A DNA stretch of 64,000 nt from Cognaticolwellia sediminilitoris (GCA_002104535.1 NBOG01000004.1:62001-126000); one strand, 5' to 3'; numbered from the stretch's first letter, positions 27,084 through 36,800 are shown. Numbers and translations: made by a program. Notes: a model not told the origin generated them from the sequence alone.

Positions 27084-28436
27084 ATGAATAAAAAGTTTTC
27101 TAACCCCTTAAAGAATCTGTCAGTACAATTTGATAAAATGGTCAATGGCAGACTGTGGTTAAAGGTTTTAATTGCCTTAGCACTTGGTGTACTCGCCGGA
27201 ATTTTACTCGGACCAGATCTAGGCTTAGTCTCAAGCAGTGCAGTAAAGAATATAACTTCTTGGCTTGCCCTGCCGGGACAGGTGTTTTTAGCTGTAATTC
27301 AAATGATTGTTGTTCCCCTAGTGGTCGCTTCAATCGTACTCGGCTTAGCATCAAATAATAATCCTGACGCGATGAAAAAAAATGGTTTTATTGCCATTAT
27401 TTTTATACTTGTTTCAACGGCATTGGCAGCAGTTATCGGTATAACTTTAGCGCTAAACATTCAACCAGGAAATTTTGTTGATGCCTCATCGTTAATTGAA
27501 TCAAGCACAGAGCAAGTAACGAATGTCGTCGCACAAGGTTTTCCATCAATTGCAGACTTACCGAGTAAAGTTTCAGGTCTCATCCCTAAAAACCCGCTTG
27601 CCTCAATGGCCTCTGGTGAAATGTTGCAAGTTATCTTGTTTTCAGCGGTACTTGGTGCGGCATTGTTATCAATACCTGCGATACAATCTAAACCATTATT
27701 TGATTTACTTAGCGCGCTTCAAGAAGTCAGTTTGCGCATTGTATCTTGGGCCATGTTGTTAGCACCCTTAGCTGTATTTGGTTTAATCACGCGGTTAGTT
27801 GCAAACCTTGGGGTCGAGGTCCTCGGCGGGATTGCCATTTACGTATTAACGGTGTTAGCTGGGTTGTTAATTGTCGCCTGTTTTTACTTTATCGTCGCCA
27901 AAATAACCACTCGGCAACGATTTAGTCTATTCTTCGTAAATGTCAGAGAATTACTACTGCTTGCTTTCTCCACCAGTAGCTCTGCAGCCGTTATGCCAAT
28001 TACCTTACAAGTGGTCGAAGATAAACTAAATGTAAAACCAGAAATATCACGCTTTTTAGTGCCACTTGGGGCGACTATTAATATGACAGGTACAGCAATG
28101 TACCAAGGTGTTGCCACTGTTTTTCTAGCACAAGTTTTTAATGTCGATCTCAGCTTATCGAGTTACCTTTTCATCGTCACGATGGCGGTAGCAGCGTCAA
28201 TTGGTTCACCTGCAACTCCAGGTGCGGGCATTATTATATTGAGCATGGTATTAGAGGGGGTTGGTATACCTGCTGCAGGCATCGCAATTATTCTTGGCGT
28301 CGATCGCATATTAGATATGTGCCGAACGTCTATCAATGTTTTAGGCGATGTGGTGGCTTGTACCACTGTGCAATACTTTTCACATGAGGATGAAATAGCA
28401 ATAAAACCGACTGCTCAGCTCGATCAAAAAGTTTGA
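27084..28436 (+). CDS. Dicarboxylate/amino acid:cation symporter (DAACS/SDF family)
   Basis: The protein is 450 aa with eight membrane helices and two re-entrant loops. Family signatures are clear: FSTSSSAAVMPIT is the serine-rich HP1 tip, GATINMTGTAMYQGVATVFLAQ is the TM7 NMDGT-type motif, and GSPATPGAGIIILSMVL is HP2. It should take up dicarboxylates or acidic/neutral amino acids with Na+ or H+. It follows the usp gene by 114 bp on the same strand. The exact substrate is not readable. Confidence 0.93.
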   Translation: MNKKFSNPLKNLSVQFDKMVNGRLWLKVLIALALGVLAGILLGPDLGLVSSSAVKNITSWLALPGQVFLAVIQMIVVPLVVASIVLGLASNNNPDAMKKNGFIAIIFILVSTALAAVIGITLALNIQPGNFVDASSLIESSTEQVTNVVAQGFPSIADLPSKVSGLIPKNPLASMASGEMLQVILFSAVLGAALLSIPAIQSKPLFDLLSALQEVSLRIVSWAMLLAPLAVFGLITRLVANLGVEVLGGIAIYVLTVLAGLLIVACFYFIVAKITTRQRFSLFFVNVRELLLLAFSTSSSAAVMPITLQVVEDKLNVKPEISRFLVPLGATINMTGTAMYQGVATVFLAQVFNVDLSLSSYLFIVTMAVAASIGSPATPGAGIIILSMVLEGVGIPAAGIAIILGVDRILDMCRTSINVLGDVVACTTVQYFSHEDEIAIKPTAQLDQKV

Positions 28437-28510
28437 TCCTGCTTTTAAGTGGCAACAAAAGTTAAGCTAAAACAGCTAAGTATGCTTAAACTTACTATTT
28501 CAATATAAGT

Positions 28511-28536
28511 GCTGGTTATAGCGTGCTATAACCAGC
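28511..28536. terminator. Perfect stem-loop between convergent genes
   Basis: The 12-bp arms GCTGGTTATAGC and GCTATAACCAGC have a 2-nt spacer. It lies between the symporter and the MYG1 gene, which converge. No T tract is present, so it may be a weak bidirectional terminator or a protein site. Confidence 0.45.
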
Positions 28537-28587
28537 AACAAGCTGGAGACAATGTTGAGATAAAGCGTCTATTTAGTTTCAGTTTTT

Positions 28588-29457
28588 TTATGTTTCTAGG
28601 GCAATCTTCGCCATTTTAATGGTGCTTTCAAATGACTCAGCGCCAGCAATAAATAAACCGTTATGACAGAACATAGCATCATCAATACCGGTAACGGCTT
28701 TTAGCTCATCACCTGACAAACCCGCCCACGATTGTGGCAAAGGTTTTCTATCTTCAAATGAACCCGGTTCAACCGGTACAGTTTGTATGCGCCACTGACC
28801 CGATTGTGAAGGATATAGCATATACAACGCCTCAGTTGATAAAGCGTGCACCGTTCTTTTCCATGGCGTGTATTGCGCTAACACAATGACTCTTGGGTCT
28901 TCGGCATTTTCAATAGCTTTAGCAACAATGTCTCGAGCACTTATCCCGCCGTCAGCAGCAGCAATAAAACGCGTTAAAATACGTGCAGCAAAGTCAACGG
29001 CTTCATCAAAACAGCTATCGAAATCACCATTTTCTTGCCAAGTAGGGTTAAACATAGAAATGGTTCGACTTAAACTAATACCTTCGGCAACACCCTCAGC
29101 GTAACCACAATCAATTGCATCAATTGCTGACACTAATTCTGCATCAACTGAATCAGCAACGTCTTGATTATTCTGACATATCGCTAAACCATACTTCTTC
29201 CAAATCAAACCAAATGACGAAAAAGGAATGCCATTGTCGCGAGCGCCTGCGCCACCACGTTGATGATGATCAAATCGGCCAGCATCTGCGTCATATTCGC
29301 CGCCAACATCAATAACAATATCAGCCTTAGCGATAACATCCGCGTTACGCGAACGTATTAAATTAAAGTCAGGAAAAATCGTTTTCAGTGCTGCAACACT
29401 AAAAACATCATCAGCATGAAAATTGCCGTCGTGAGTTACTATGGTTTTATCAGTCAT
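28588..29457 (-). CDS. MYG1-family protein (DHH-like exonuclease fold)
   Basis: The 289-aa protein is at full family length. Metal-site motifs are HDGNFHADDVFS near the N-terminus, VIDVGGEYD and FDHHQRGG. The C-terminal half has QSWAGLSGDELKAVTGIDDAMFCHNGLFIAGA. Eukaryotic MYG1 is reported to be a 3'-5' RNA exonuclease; the bacterial role is less clear. It is single-gene, with the start ATG supported by homology. Confidence 0.9.
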   Translation of the reverse strand: MTDKTIVTHDGNFHADDVFSVAALKTIFPDFNLIRSRNADVIAKADIVIDVGGEYDADAGRFDHHQRGGAGARDNGIPFSSFGLIWKKYGLAICQNNQDVADSVDAELVSAIDAIDCGYAEGVAEGISLSRTISMFNPTWQENGDFDSCFDEAVDFAARILTRFIAAADGGISARDIVAKAIENAEDPRVIVLAQYTPWKRTVHALSTEALYMLYPSQSGQWRIQTVPVEPGSFEDRKPLPQSWAGLSGDELKAVTGIDDAMFCHNGLFIAGAESFESTIKMAKIALET

Positions 29458-29653
29458 TTATCTTCTTTATTTAAGTCGTGTTTATGTTCGCAAGCTACAT
29501 TTTAAGGGGCGAATTCTATACGAATGAGGCACACAACAACAGCTAATCAGCTTATCTTTTACAATGTGCTATAAAGCTTAGTCATAACAGCGTAGGATCA
29601 AGTGACTTTCATAATTTTAGGTTTGCACATAAGGTGCATGATATAAAACCACT

Positions 29654-31012
29654 ATGCAACTAACCGCGAAACCCACACTCAATCACGCCTTACTTATTTC
29701 AATTTGCACCCCTGACTTTAAAGGTGATGAGGCAACCGAATCACTCGCTGAACTTGCTCGCTTAGTTACCACACTTGGCTTTAAAGTGGTTGGCACTCAA
29801 TCGCAAAAGCTCAGTTCAACCAAGAAACTCAATGTTTTAGGTTTAGGTAAATTAGCTGAAATTTCCCACCTCACCGGTAACAAAGGCTCTGTTGAAGAGT
29901 TAGATGACCTAGAAGAAAGTGATGTAAGTGACGGATTACTTGATGAGACTGATTTTGATGAAATCCCTTCTGATAACTTACCTTTTCAGTGTGCCGATGT
30001 AGTGGTATTTGACTGTGACCTAAGCCCATCGCAATTGCGTAATGTTGAAAACCAACTCGGCGTTGAAGTATTCGACCGAACTGGCATTATCATCGAAATA
30101 TTTAGTCGCCATGCTCGTACTCGCACTGCCCGTTTGCAAGTTGAAATAGCGAGGCTTAATTATGTAGCGCCCCGCCTACGTGAATCGACCAGTGGTAATA
30201 AAGAACGCCAAATGGGCAAAGGCGCAGGTGAAACCACGCTTGAACTTGACCGCCGCAAAGTGCGAGACCAATTAGCGGACTTAAAGCGCGAATTGGTTAG
30301 TGTGCAAGATGAAATGAAAGGTAGACGTACACAACGCTCTGAGCTTTTTTGTGTTGCCTTAGTTGGTTACACCAATGCTGGTAAATCATCAATGATGCGA
30401 GCCATTACCGGCAGTGATGTTGAAGGTGAAAACAAACTTTTCGCTACCCTAGACACCACAGTGCGTGCTTTATTCCCGATCACTCAACCACGGATACTAG
30501 TGTCAGATACTGTCGGATTCATTAAAAAATTGCCCCACGATTTAGTCGCGTCTTTTCATTCAACATTAGCTGAAGCACATGACGCGTCATTACTGTTATA
30601 TGTGGTTGATGCTGCAGATCCATCTTTTCGAGCTCAACTTGATGTTGTGCACGAAGTATTGGCAGAAGTGGGTGTAGAAAACAGCAAAAAATTACTGGTA
30701 CTGAATAAATCAGATCAACTAAGTCTAGAGCAACAACAAGCGTTAATGGCAGAGTTTCCAGACGCAATGATGACCTCAACTCGTAACCCTGCTGATATTA
30801 AAAAGCTACATAAATACATCGTCGGTATTGCCCAGCAAGAGATGATCGAAGAAGAGATCATAGTGCCCTATACCGCCAAAGGCATTATCGGTGAAATTCG
30901 CGCCAGCATGAGCGTAACCAAAGAAGAATACGATTATGAAAATATCAAACTGACCGTGCGCTCAAACGCCATAGACCTAGAACGACTAAAAAAACGTATG
31001 AAGAACTTATAA
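29654..31012 (+). CDS. hflX: HflX-like ribosome-associated GTPase with acidic insert
   Basis: The protein is 452 aa. An N-terminal HflX domain contains an acidic insert of about 30 residues (about 77-112, EELDDLEESDVSDGLLDETD). The domain continues DLSPSQLRNVENQLGVEVFDRTG. A coiled region leads to the G domain, with G1 GYTNAGKSS, G3 DTVGFIKKLP and G4 NKSD. HflX splits or rescues stalled ribosomes. It is not beside hfq or hflKC, the usual setting, and the insert is unusual. It may therefore be a second, diverged HflX. Confidence 0.88.
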   Translation: MQLTAKPTLNHALLISICTPDFKGDEATESLAELARLVTTLGFKVVGTQSQKLSSTKKLNVLGLGKLAEISHLTGNKGSVEELDDLEESDVSDGLLDETDFDEIPSDNLPFQCADVVVFDCDLSPSQLRNVENQLGVEVFDRTGIIIEIFSRHARTRTARLQVEIARLNYVAPRLRESTSGNKERQMGKGAGETTLELDRRKVRDQLADLKRELVSVQDEMKGRRTQRSELFCVALVGYTNAGKSSMMRAITGSDVEGENKLFATLDTTVRALFPITQPRILVSDTVGFIKKLPHDLVASFHSTLAEAHDASLLLYVVDAADPSFRAQLDVVHEVLAEVGVENSKKLLVLNKSDQLSLEQQQALMAEFPDAMMTSTRNPADIKKLHKYIVGIAQQEMIEEEIIVPYTAKGIIGEIRASMSVTKEEYDYENIKLTVRSNAIDLERLKKRMKNL

Positions 31013-31026
31013 CTCCAAAAATAAAA

Positions 31027-31163
31027 GTAGGGTCAGATACACATTAAATTGCAGGTGCCTGAAATACTCGCAAACAAACATAATGACCAATATCTGAGAA
31101 GAAAATACCCTCTTCAACAATCATCAAAGCTACCAAAATCAATTAATGTGTATCTGACCCCAC
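31027..31163. mobile_element. MITE-like element with 18-bp perfect inverted ends
   Basis: The left end GGGTCAGATACACATTAA (31030-31047) is repeated exactly inverted at 31143-31160. With one mismatch the match extends to 21 bp (31027-31163). The roughly 95 bp inside have no coding potential. Similar GGGTCAGA ends are, from memory, found around small transposases of marine gammaproteobacteria. Confidence 0.75.
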
Positions 31164-31177
31164 TTTATTTAAGTTGT

Positions 31178-31206
31178 AAAAAAGGGCTAAGTTTTCACTT
31201 AGCCCT
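31178..31206 (-). terminator. Rho-independent terminator of the M28 peptidase gene
   Basis: On the minus strand the 10-bp arms AGGGCTAAGT and ACTTAGCCCT, with a 4-nt loop, are followed by a run of six T. It lies 34 bp past the stop. Confidence 0.85.
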
Positions 31207-31239
31207 AATGCAGTTTGACTTGATTTTGAAGTAATTGAT

Positions 31240-32889
31240 TTACTTCATCATGGCGTCGCGAGTGCCTTTAAATTCGCTGCCTTCGCGCCAGTTTGGCCAG
31301 TCTTTGCTGTTACTTAACATGTAGCCAGTTTCGAAAAAAACTTGTAGTTCAGCGACCATGCCCTGCCAGCCCCAGTTCTCGTTGTATTCGTCACATGTTT
31401 GGTGATAACACTTGGCTACCAAGGCTGAAACTGCATCGCCAATAGCTTTTTGTTCGGCGTTAATCCATGTTGAACCACCGCCAGCACTAAGTGCAGGTAC
31501 ACCTTTTTTAGCTAGGCTGAAGTGATCTGAGCGGTAGTAGTATCCGCGCTCTGGCGTTTGCTCTGGCGTTAACGTACGGTCTTGACGTTTTGCGGCTTTA
31601 GCTAGGTAGTCTTCTAGTTCAGATTTGCCAAAACCGACCACGGTGAAGTCTTTTTTCAAGCCTGAAATATCTAGGCTGTCCATGTTGATCAAGCCAACAA
31701 TTTTATTCAAAGGCATGGTTGGGTGGTTAGCAAAATAGCGCGAGCCTAAACGTCCCTGCTCTTCAGCAGTTGCCGCCATAAATGTAACTGAACGCTCAGG
31801 GGTTTTGTTCAAGGTTTTGTAAGCTTTTGCGATGTGCATTAAGCCTGCAGTACCCGTAGCATTGTCATGCGCGCCATTGAAGATTACTTTTTTACCATCA
31901 ATAACGGTTGAGCCTAAGTGATCCCAGTGGCCCATGTAGATAACGTGCTCGTCTGGGCGAGTGCTACCAGGTATTGTGGCAACCACGTTGTTAGAGACTG
32001 AATCCGTAATGGTGTTTTTTACGTTGATATCAGCAGTTAACTTGAGTGGTACAGCTTTAAACTCTTTTGATAACGCTTGTTTTTTCAGTGTCTCGAAGTC
32101 TAAGCCTGCTTTTTTCATTAGCTCTTGTGCTTTTTCAATACTAATCCACATTTCAACATCAACAACTGGCTCATTAACTTCTTTTGCTGGTAGGTGATAT
32201 TGCGCACCAGTCCAGCTACTTTCGATGACATTCCAACCGTAACTTGCTGGTTTGGTTTCATGGATGATGATTGCGCCCGCTGCGCCTTGTCTTGCAGCTT
32301 CTTCGTATTTGTATGTCCAACGACCGTAATAGGTCATGGTGTTGCCATCAAATAACGCTGGGTTTTGTGTCGCATAGCCAGGATCGTTTACTAAGATAAC
32401 AACGGTTTTGCCTTTTACATCAACGTCTTTATAGTCGTTCCATTGGTATTCTGGCGCTGTAATGCCGTAACCGACGAAAACTAACTCCGAGTTTTTCAGA
32501 GTGTTTTGTTCGCGAGTTTGACGAGAGCTGGCAACATAATTTTTTGGAAAATCAAATGACATGTCAGCAATTTTTAAACCGCTAACTGGCTCACTAACGA
32601 TGCTGTTCATCGGCACAGCTTGTAGGTAGCTATCGCCATTACCCGGCGCTAAACCTAATTTTTTAAATTGCGAAATAAGCATGTTGGTGGTTAATGTCTC
32701 ACCTTCAGTAGAAGGCTCGCGACCGGCGAACTTATCTGAAGATAAGGTTTTAACGTCTGCTTTAATGGCGTTTATATCGAACGATTGATACGCTTCAATA
32801 AAGTTATCATGAGCATAGGCGCTCATCGACAGTAATAATACGCTCGCACCTGATAATATTTGCTTGCGCTTTTCTCGAATATAACTCAA
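31240..32889 (-). CDS. Secreted M28-family zinc aminopeptidase
   Basis: The protein is 549 aa with a signal peptide ending near SAYAHD. A PA-type insert (residues about 120-260) sits within an M28 peptidase. Zinc and catalytic residues are readable in order: GHWDHLG (His), GAHDNATGTAG (bridging Asp), AATAEEQGRLGS (catalytic Glu-Glu), NMDSL (Asp) and YYRSDHFSLAKKGVPAL (His). It should trim peptides in the periplasm or outside. The TTG start has GGAG seven bases upstream. It stands alone with its own terminator. Confidence 0.92.
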   Translation of the reverse strand: MSYIREKRKQILSGASVLLLSMSAYAHDNFIEAYQSFDINAIKADVKTLSSDKFAGREPSTEGETLTTNMLISQFKKLGLAPGNGDSYLQAVPMNSIVSEPVSGLKIADMSFDFPKNYVASSRQTREQNTLKNSELVFVGYGITAPEYQWNDYKDVDVKGKTVVILVNDPGYATQNPALFDGNTMTYYGRWTYKYEEAARQGAAGAIIIHETKPASYGWNVIESSWTGAQYHLPAKEVNEPVVDVEMWISIEKAQELMKKAGLDFETLKKQALSKEFKAVPLKLTADINVKNTITDSVSNNVVATIPGSTRPDEHVIYMGHWDHLGSTVIDGKKVIFNGAHDNATGTAGLMHIAKAYKTLNKTPERSVTFMAATAEEQGRLGSRYFANHPTMPLNKIVGLINMDSLDISGLKKDFTVVGFGKSELEDYLAKAAKRQDRTLTPEQTPERGYYYRSDHFSLAKKGVPALSAGGGSTWINAEQKAIGDAVSALVAKCYHQTCDEYNENWGWQGMVAELQVFFETGYMLSNSKDWPNWREGSEFKGTRDAMMK

Positions 32890-33363
32890 CAGAATTCTCC
32901 TTTAGTTTTTTCACCGAAATTGACATTAATGGTGAAATCAAATCACGCGATAGACTAACGATATTCATAACAAAACGCTAGTTCTATACGGTAAATCAAT
33001 TTGTTAGTTTTGATTTAAAGGTGTATAGGTGAAAAAGCTGCTATTGCATTGCTGTATCCTTCCTGCTCGGTCAATTAGCGTACTACTCGGCATGCCTTTA
33101 ATTTGAAAATGTTGTGCTGTACGCCCTTTGGGATCATAAATAATTGGAAACTTGCTGGAATGTTAACTTATGTTTTTCCATAAGATTTTACGCGGTTTAA
33201 CTATTGAAACGACATTGATGTTTTTAACTTACAAAATATAAGGCATTTTTTAAAACGGCTTAAGATAAACTTAAGAATAAATTTATTACGCAATTACACT
33301 GATTACGTTAATATAGCGTCAATTCTATTTAACAATTACATCCTACTCTTAGGTAAAACTCGC
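32890..33363. other. Intergenic region containing a gene remnant
   Basis: This is 474 bp. The central 33004-33162 holds a thioredoxin-fold remnant listed separately. The flanks contain the promoters of the peptidase and the LysE-type gene; nothing further was seen. Confidence 0.5.
33004..33162 (-). pseudogene. C-terminal remnant of a TlpA/thioredoxin-like protein
   Basis: An open stretch of about 52 codons without a start reads KFPIIYDPKGRTAQHFQIKG, then MPSSTLIDRAGRIQ, and stops at 33004. This matches the second half of TlpA/ResA-like thiol oxidoreductases, including the cis-Pro site (MPSS). The CxxC half is missing, and an in-frame TAA lies at 33163-33165. It is a decayed gene piece, not a functional gene. 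Confidence 0.7.
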
Positions 33364-33984
33364 TTGATTGATCTCACCCTGCTTAGTCTTTTTATTCCGA
33401 CATTTTTCATTGTCAGCATAACACCTGGTATGTGTATGACCTTGGCCATGAGTTTGGGGATAACGATTGGTGTTAGAAAAACATTTTGGATGATGTACGG
33501 CGAATTACTAGGAGTAGCCACTGTTGCTATTGCTTCTGTGCTCGGTGTTGCTACCGTTATGGCTAAGTTTCCGCAGCTATTTCAAGCATTTAAAATACTT
33601 GGTGCGTTATACTTAACCTATGTAGGTATTAATATGTGGCGCGCAAAAGGCAAGCTTGTAACCAACTCAAACCAAACCCCACAGCAAATTAAAAAACGGA
33701 GTTTATTTCAACAGGGTTTTTTCACCGCAATTGCCAACCCGAAAGGTTGGGCGTTTATGGTTTCACTGTTACCGCCTTTTATAAGTCAATCACTGCCATT
33801 AGCACCACAATTAGGTATTTTAGTGGTGGTGATTTTAATGTCTGAGTTCATTTGCATGACCATTTATGCCACCGGCGGCAAAACCATTGGAAAAGTATTA
33901 ACGCAACGCAACAATGTACAATTACTCAACAAAGTATCTGGCAGTTTGATGATATTAGTTGCGATTTGGCTGGCGGTTAGTTAA
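33364..33984 (+). CDS. LysE/RhtB-family amino acid exporter
   Basis: The protein is 206 aa with six hydrophobic helices. The N-terminal pattern is FIPTFFIVSITPGMCMTLAMSLGITIG, where the family PGP site reads PGM. ANPKGWAFMVSLLPPF follows mid-protein, as in LysE/RhtB proteins. It exports amino acids or related molecules. The TTG start is accepted because it gives the full first helix; AGG lies about 11 bases upstream. No operon partner is seen. Confidence 0.88.
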   Translation: MIDLTLLSLFIPTFFIVSITPGMCMTLAMSLGITIGVRKTFWMMYGELLGVATVAIASVLGVATVMAKFPQLFQAFKILGALYLTYVGINMWRAKGKLVTNSNQTPQQIKKRSLFQQGFFTAIANPKGWAFMVSLLPPFISQSLPLAPQLGILVVVILMSEFICMTIYATGGKTIGKVLTQRNNVQLLNKVSGSLMILVAIWLAVS

Positions 33985-34062
33985 TTGCTTTATAGATTAA
34001 AGGCTAATAGATTTAAATCGATAAAATTAGTTTTGTAAGATAACTAACTGCTTTTTACAGCC

Positions 34063-34545
34063 TTAGCTGCGATTGCTGACTATAGTGAACATTTTAGTGT
34101 ATTGTTGAGCATCACTCATGATGAAAGTTAACCATACCCGCCATGTCATCTGCTCAGCCGAGCAACTGCCAACCAGTAATTCTGCCTGAAAAGTTTGTTT
34201 ATCTTTTTTTGTCTTTGTAGCAAGTTTTGGTTCAATAAAGAGTGGAATTTTTCCCATGAACATATCAACGCCTTCAAGGTAACCGGTAATGCTGCTAATA
34301 GTATTCGCGCCTTGATAGTTCAAGACCATATTAAATGCCTGTTCAGCAATAATTTTTTCTACATCAAATAGTATTTCAACATTGCCTTCAGCCAAATTTA
34401 ATTGACAGGTACTTTGCTGATCAATGCATTTTGCAGTGTGTAACCGTAGTTCAGCAGTATTTAAGTTGCTATCGGCTTTAGGATCGCACGCCATTAAAAA
34501 CGTTAGTGAGCATGCAAATGCCATTAATTTTACGAGAGTATTCAT
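34063..34545 (-). CDS. Small lipoprotein of unknown function
   Basis: The 160-aa protein has a clear lipoprotein signal (SLTFLMAC). The mature part begins DPKADSNLNTAELRLHTAKC and has two more Cys pairs' worth of residues (KCIDQQSTCQ, GSCSAEQMTW). It looks like a compact beta-rich domain. I do not recognise the family. It is convergent with the LysE-type gene, with 78 bp between the stops. Location is probably the outer-membrane inner leaflet. Confidence 0.7.
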   Translation of the reverse strand: MNTLVKLMAFACSLTFLMACDPKADSNLNTAELRLHTAKCIDQQSTCQLNLAEGNVEILFDVEKIIAEQAFNMVLNYQGANTISSITGYLEGVDMFMGKIPLFIEPKLATKTKKDKQTFQAELLVGSCSAEQMTWRVWLTFIMSDAQQYTKMFTIVSNRS

Positions 34546-34666
34546 TGAGAACAGAGCAATTAAATAGTACTAGACATAATACACAACCCTAGACCTAAAG
34601 ATAAGATCGACGCTTGAACAAATTCTGAAAATTTATTTCAAATCACGGCTTTACATAGGGATTTTT

Positions 34667-34856
34667 GGGCGAATAAATTCGCCCCTACGAGGGCCGGAAA
34701 ATGTAAAAGTATTTTTATTCTCTTGTAGGGGCGACTTCAGTCGCCAAATAGCCAAGCGAATCAATTCAATAATTTATTCACTTGTATGGGATGTAGGCCG
34801 TGCTTTAGCCGACAAAATTAAAACACATGAGTGTGTTGGCCTAAAGACCAACCTAC
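34667..34856. repeat. REP/BIME cluster A (four GTAG-hairpins)
   Basis: Four hairpins each start with GTAG on one strand: 34667-34688 (minus), 34725-34745 (plus, stem GGCGACT/AGTCGCC), 34793-34813 (plus, imperfect) and 34835-34856 (minus, GTTGG/CCAAC). The order and spacing of the last three are repeated twice near 53.4-53.7 kb. This is REP architecture. Confidence 0.8.
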
Positions 34857-35189
34857 AAAACCTGAGTATTTAATCATTTGTAAGGGATGATATTAAAACC
34901 AGACCTACAAAACTTATCGTGTAATCAATTCGTAATTTTGAAATGTGGTTGTAATTTTCTTGGGCCGACTTCAGTCGCAATTTATTTGCTAACCCTCCCC
35001 TTTAGAGGAATATTAATCTTTCCTTAAGTGAGTTATATAACGTGCCTTACCTTGGAATTCTTCGACTTTACAATTCGATGTTTTAGATATTGTGGTCTAC
35101 CTTTAAGTGTAAAATTTATTACGAAAATAGTTGAATTACCTATTGACAATTAATTTATTGAGTAATAACTCAAAATCAACTGTTTTTTG

Positions 35190-35203
35190 TTGATTTAAAT
35201 CAA
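35190..35203. promoter_or_regulatory. Perfect FNR box upstream of ccoN
   Basis: TTGATTTAAATCAA matches TTGAT-N4-ATCAA exactly and is a full palindrome. It lies 165 bp before ccoN. The matching -10 is uncertain (TAAAAT at 35237-35242 is one choice). The fnr gene itself lies 7 kb downstream. Confidence 0.85.
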
Positions 35204-35297
35204 CCTTTGCAGTTGATTTATGCCGTTGGCGAAAGGTAAAATTACAAAGATAATGAAACATTTGGAATTCAGGTGGCTCATTTGACACGGCTTCTTA

Positions 35298-35336
35298 GCA
35301 ATTTTGTACAAAAATGCTTTTTTTATACAAAATTGC
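35298..35336 (+). promoter_or_regulatory. Leader hairpin before ccoN
   Basis: The perfect 11-bp arms GCAATTTTGTA and TACAAAATTGC enclose a 17-nt T-rich loop. It ends 31 bases before the ATG. It may act on mRNA stability or translation, or be a protein site. Confidence 0.5.
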
Positions 35337-35367
35337 AAAAATCTAACCTAGTAACGGAACAATTAAA

Positions 35368-36789
35368 ATGACAACAACGCTTGATCATCCGTCATATAAC
35401 TTCAAAGTGGTGCGTCAATTCACTGTAATGACAGTTATTTGGGGGATCGTTGGTACTCTTGTAGGTGTTCTTATTGCGGCACAATTAATTTGGCCAGCAT
35501 TAAACTTTGAAACACCTTGGTTAACCTACTCTCGTCTTCGTCCACTGCATACTAATGCAGTTATTTTTGCTTTTGGCACCAGCGCTCTCTTTGCTACTTC
35601 ATACTATGTTGTACAACGCACCTGTAAAACCGCGCTCTTTGGTGGAAAACTAGCTGCGTTTACCTTCTGGGGTTGGCAAGCTGTTATTGTTCTCGCTGTG
35701 ATAACTTTGCCGCTAGGTTATACCTCAAGTAAAGAGTACGCTGAATTAGAGTGGCCAATCGATATATTAATTGCCGTTGTCTGGATTAGCTACGCTATCG
35801 TATTTTTTGGTACCTTAGTTAAACGTAAAACTTCTCATATTTATGTTGCTAACTGGTTCTTTGGTGGTTTTATTCTTACCGTTGCCGTATTGCACATTGG
35901 TAACAGTATGGTGATCCCTGTTTCGATGATGAAGTCTTATTCCATCTACTCTGGCGCTATCGATGCCATGATGCAGTGGTGGTATGGACATAATGCCGTA
36001 GGCTTTTTATTAACGGCTGGTTTCTTAGGTATGATGTATTATTTCGTACCAAAACAAGCAGAGCGTCCAGTTTATTCATACCGTTTATCTATTGTTCACT
36101 TTTGGGCATTAGTATCTTTATATATTTGGGCTGGTCCTCATCATTTACATTACACTGCCCTGCCTGATTGGGCACAATCTGTTGGTATGGTAATGTCTAT
36201 CGTATTATTCTTACCATCTTGGGGTGGTATGATTAACGGTATTATGACGCTTTCTGGCGCATGGCATAAACTTCGTCACGACCCAATTCTTCGTTTTTTA
36301 ATTGTTTCATTATCTTTCTACGGGATGTCGACGTTTGAAGGCCCTATGATGGCAATTAAGTCAGTAAATGCTCTTTCTCATTACACCGACTGGACTATTG
36401 GTCATGTTCATTCAGGTGCTTTAGGTTGGGTTGCTATGGTTTCAATTGGTGCAATGTATCATTTAATACCGGTATTATTTAACCAGGGCCGTATGTACAG
36501 CATTCGCCTGATTAACGTTCATTTTTGGTTGCACACTGCTGGGGTGGTTTTATACATAGTAGCAATGTGGATTTCTGGTGTAATGCAAGGGTTAATGTGG
36601 CGTGCGGTTAATACTGACGGTACCTTAACTTATAGTTTTGTTGAAAGTTTAACGGCTTCGTATCCGTTTTACTTTATCCGTTTCGTTGGCGGTGTATTGG
36701 TAGTTGCAGGTTTTATTTTAATGGCTTACAACATGTTTAAAACCATTGGTGCAAAAGACGGTAGTCTCAAGCCAGTTGAAGCAGTTTAA
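35368..36789 (+). CDS. ccoN: cbb3-type cytochrome oxidase subunit I
   Basis: The 473-aa protein has 12 membrane helices. Heme and CuB ligands are in expected places: [13 protein letters not shown] (low-spin heme His), [18 protein letters not shown] (CuB His and the cross-linked Tyr region), GPHHLHYT (CuB His pair) and [12 protein letters not shown] (heme ligands). It reduces O2 to water at high affinity in the inner membrane and pumps protons. It heads the operon ccoNOQP, 11 bp before ccoO. The FNR box upstream implies induction at low oxygen. Confidence 0.97.
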   Translation: MTTTLDHPSYNFKVVRQFTVMTVIWGIVGTLVGVLIAAQLIWPALNFETPWLTYSRLRPLHTNAVIFAFGTSALFATSYYVVQRTCKTALFGGKLAAFTFWGWQAVIVLAVITLPLGYTSSKEYAELEWPIDILIAVVWISYAIVFFGTLVKRKTSHIYVANWFFGGFILTVAVLHIGNSMVIPVSMMKSYSIYSGAIDAMMQWWYGHNAVGFLLTAGFLGMMYYFVPKQAERPVYSYRLSIVHFWALVSLYIWAGPHHLHYTALPDWAQSVGMVMSIVLFLPSWGGMINGIMTLSGAWHKLRHDPILRFLIVSLSFYGMSTFEGPMMAIKSVNALSHYTDWTIGHVHSGALGWVAMVSIGAMYHLIPVLFNQGRMYSIRLINVHFWLHTAGVVLYIVAMWISGVMQGLMWRAVNTDGTLTYSFVESLTASYPFYFIRFVGGVLVVAGFILMAYNMFKTIGAKDGSLKPVEAV

Positions 36790-36800
36790 GGAGCCAAAAC

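Larger units (their letters stand above)
34546..35367. other. Gene-free region: REP cluster, then the ccoN control region
   Basis: This is 822 bp. From about 34667 to 34970 it is filled by REP-type hairpins listed separately. The second half holds an FNR box (35190-35203), an AT-rich promoter zone and a leader hairpin (35298-35336) before ccoN. No small gene was seen. Confidence 0.6.

Noticed and set aside
31049-31234. A 61-aa frame inside and beyond the MITE-like element
   Set aside because: It crosses the inverted repeat and the terminator of the peptidase gene, so it is not a plausible gene.
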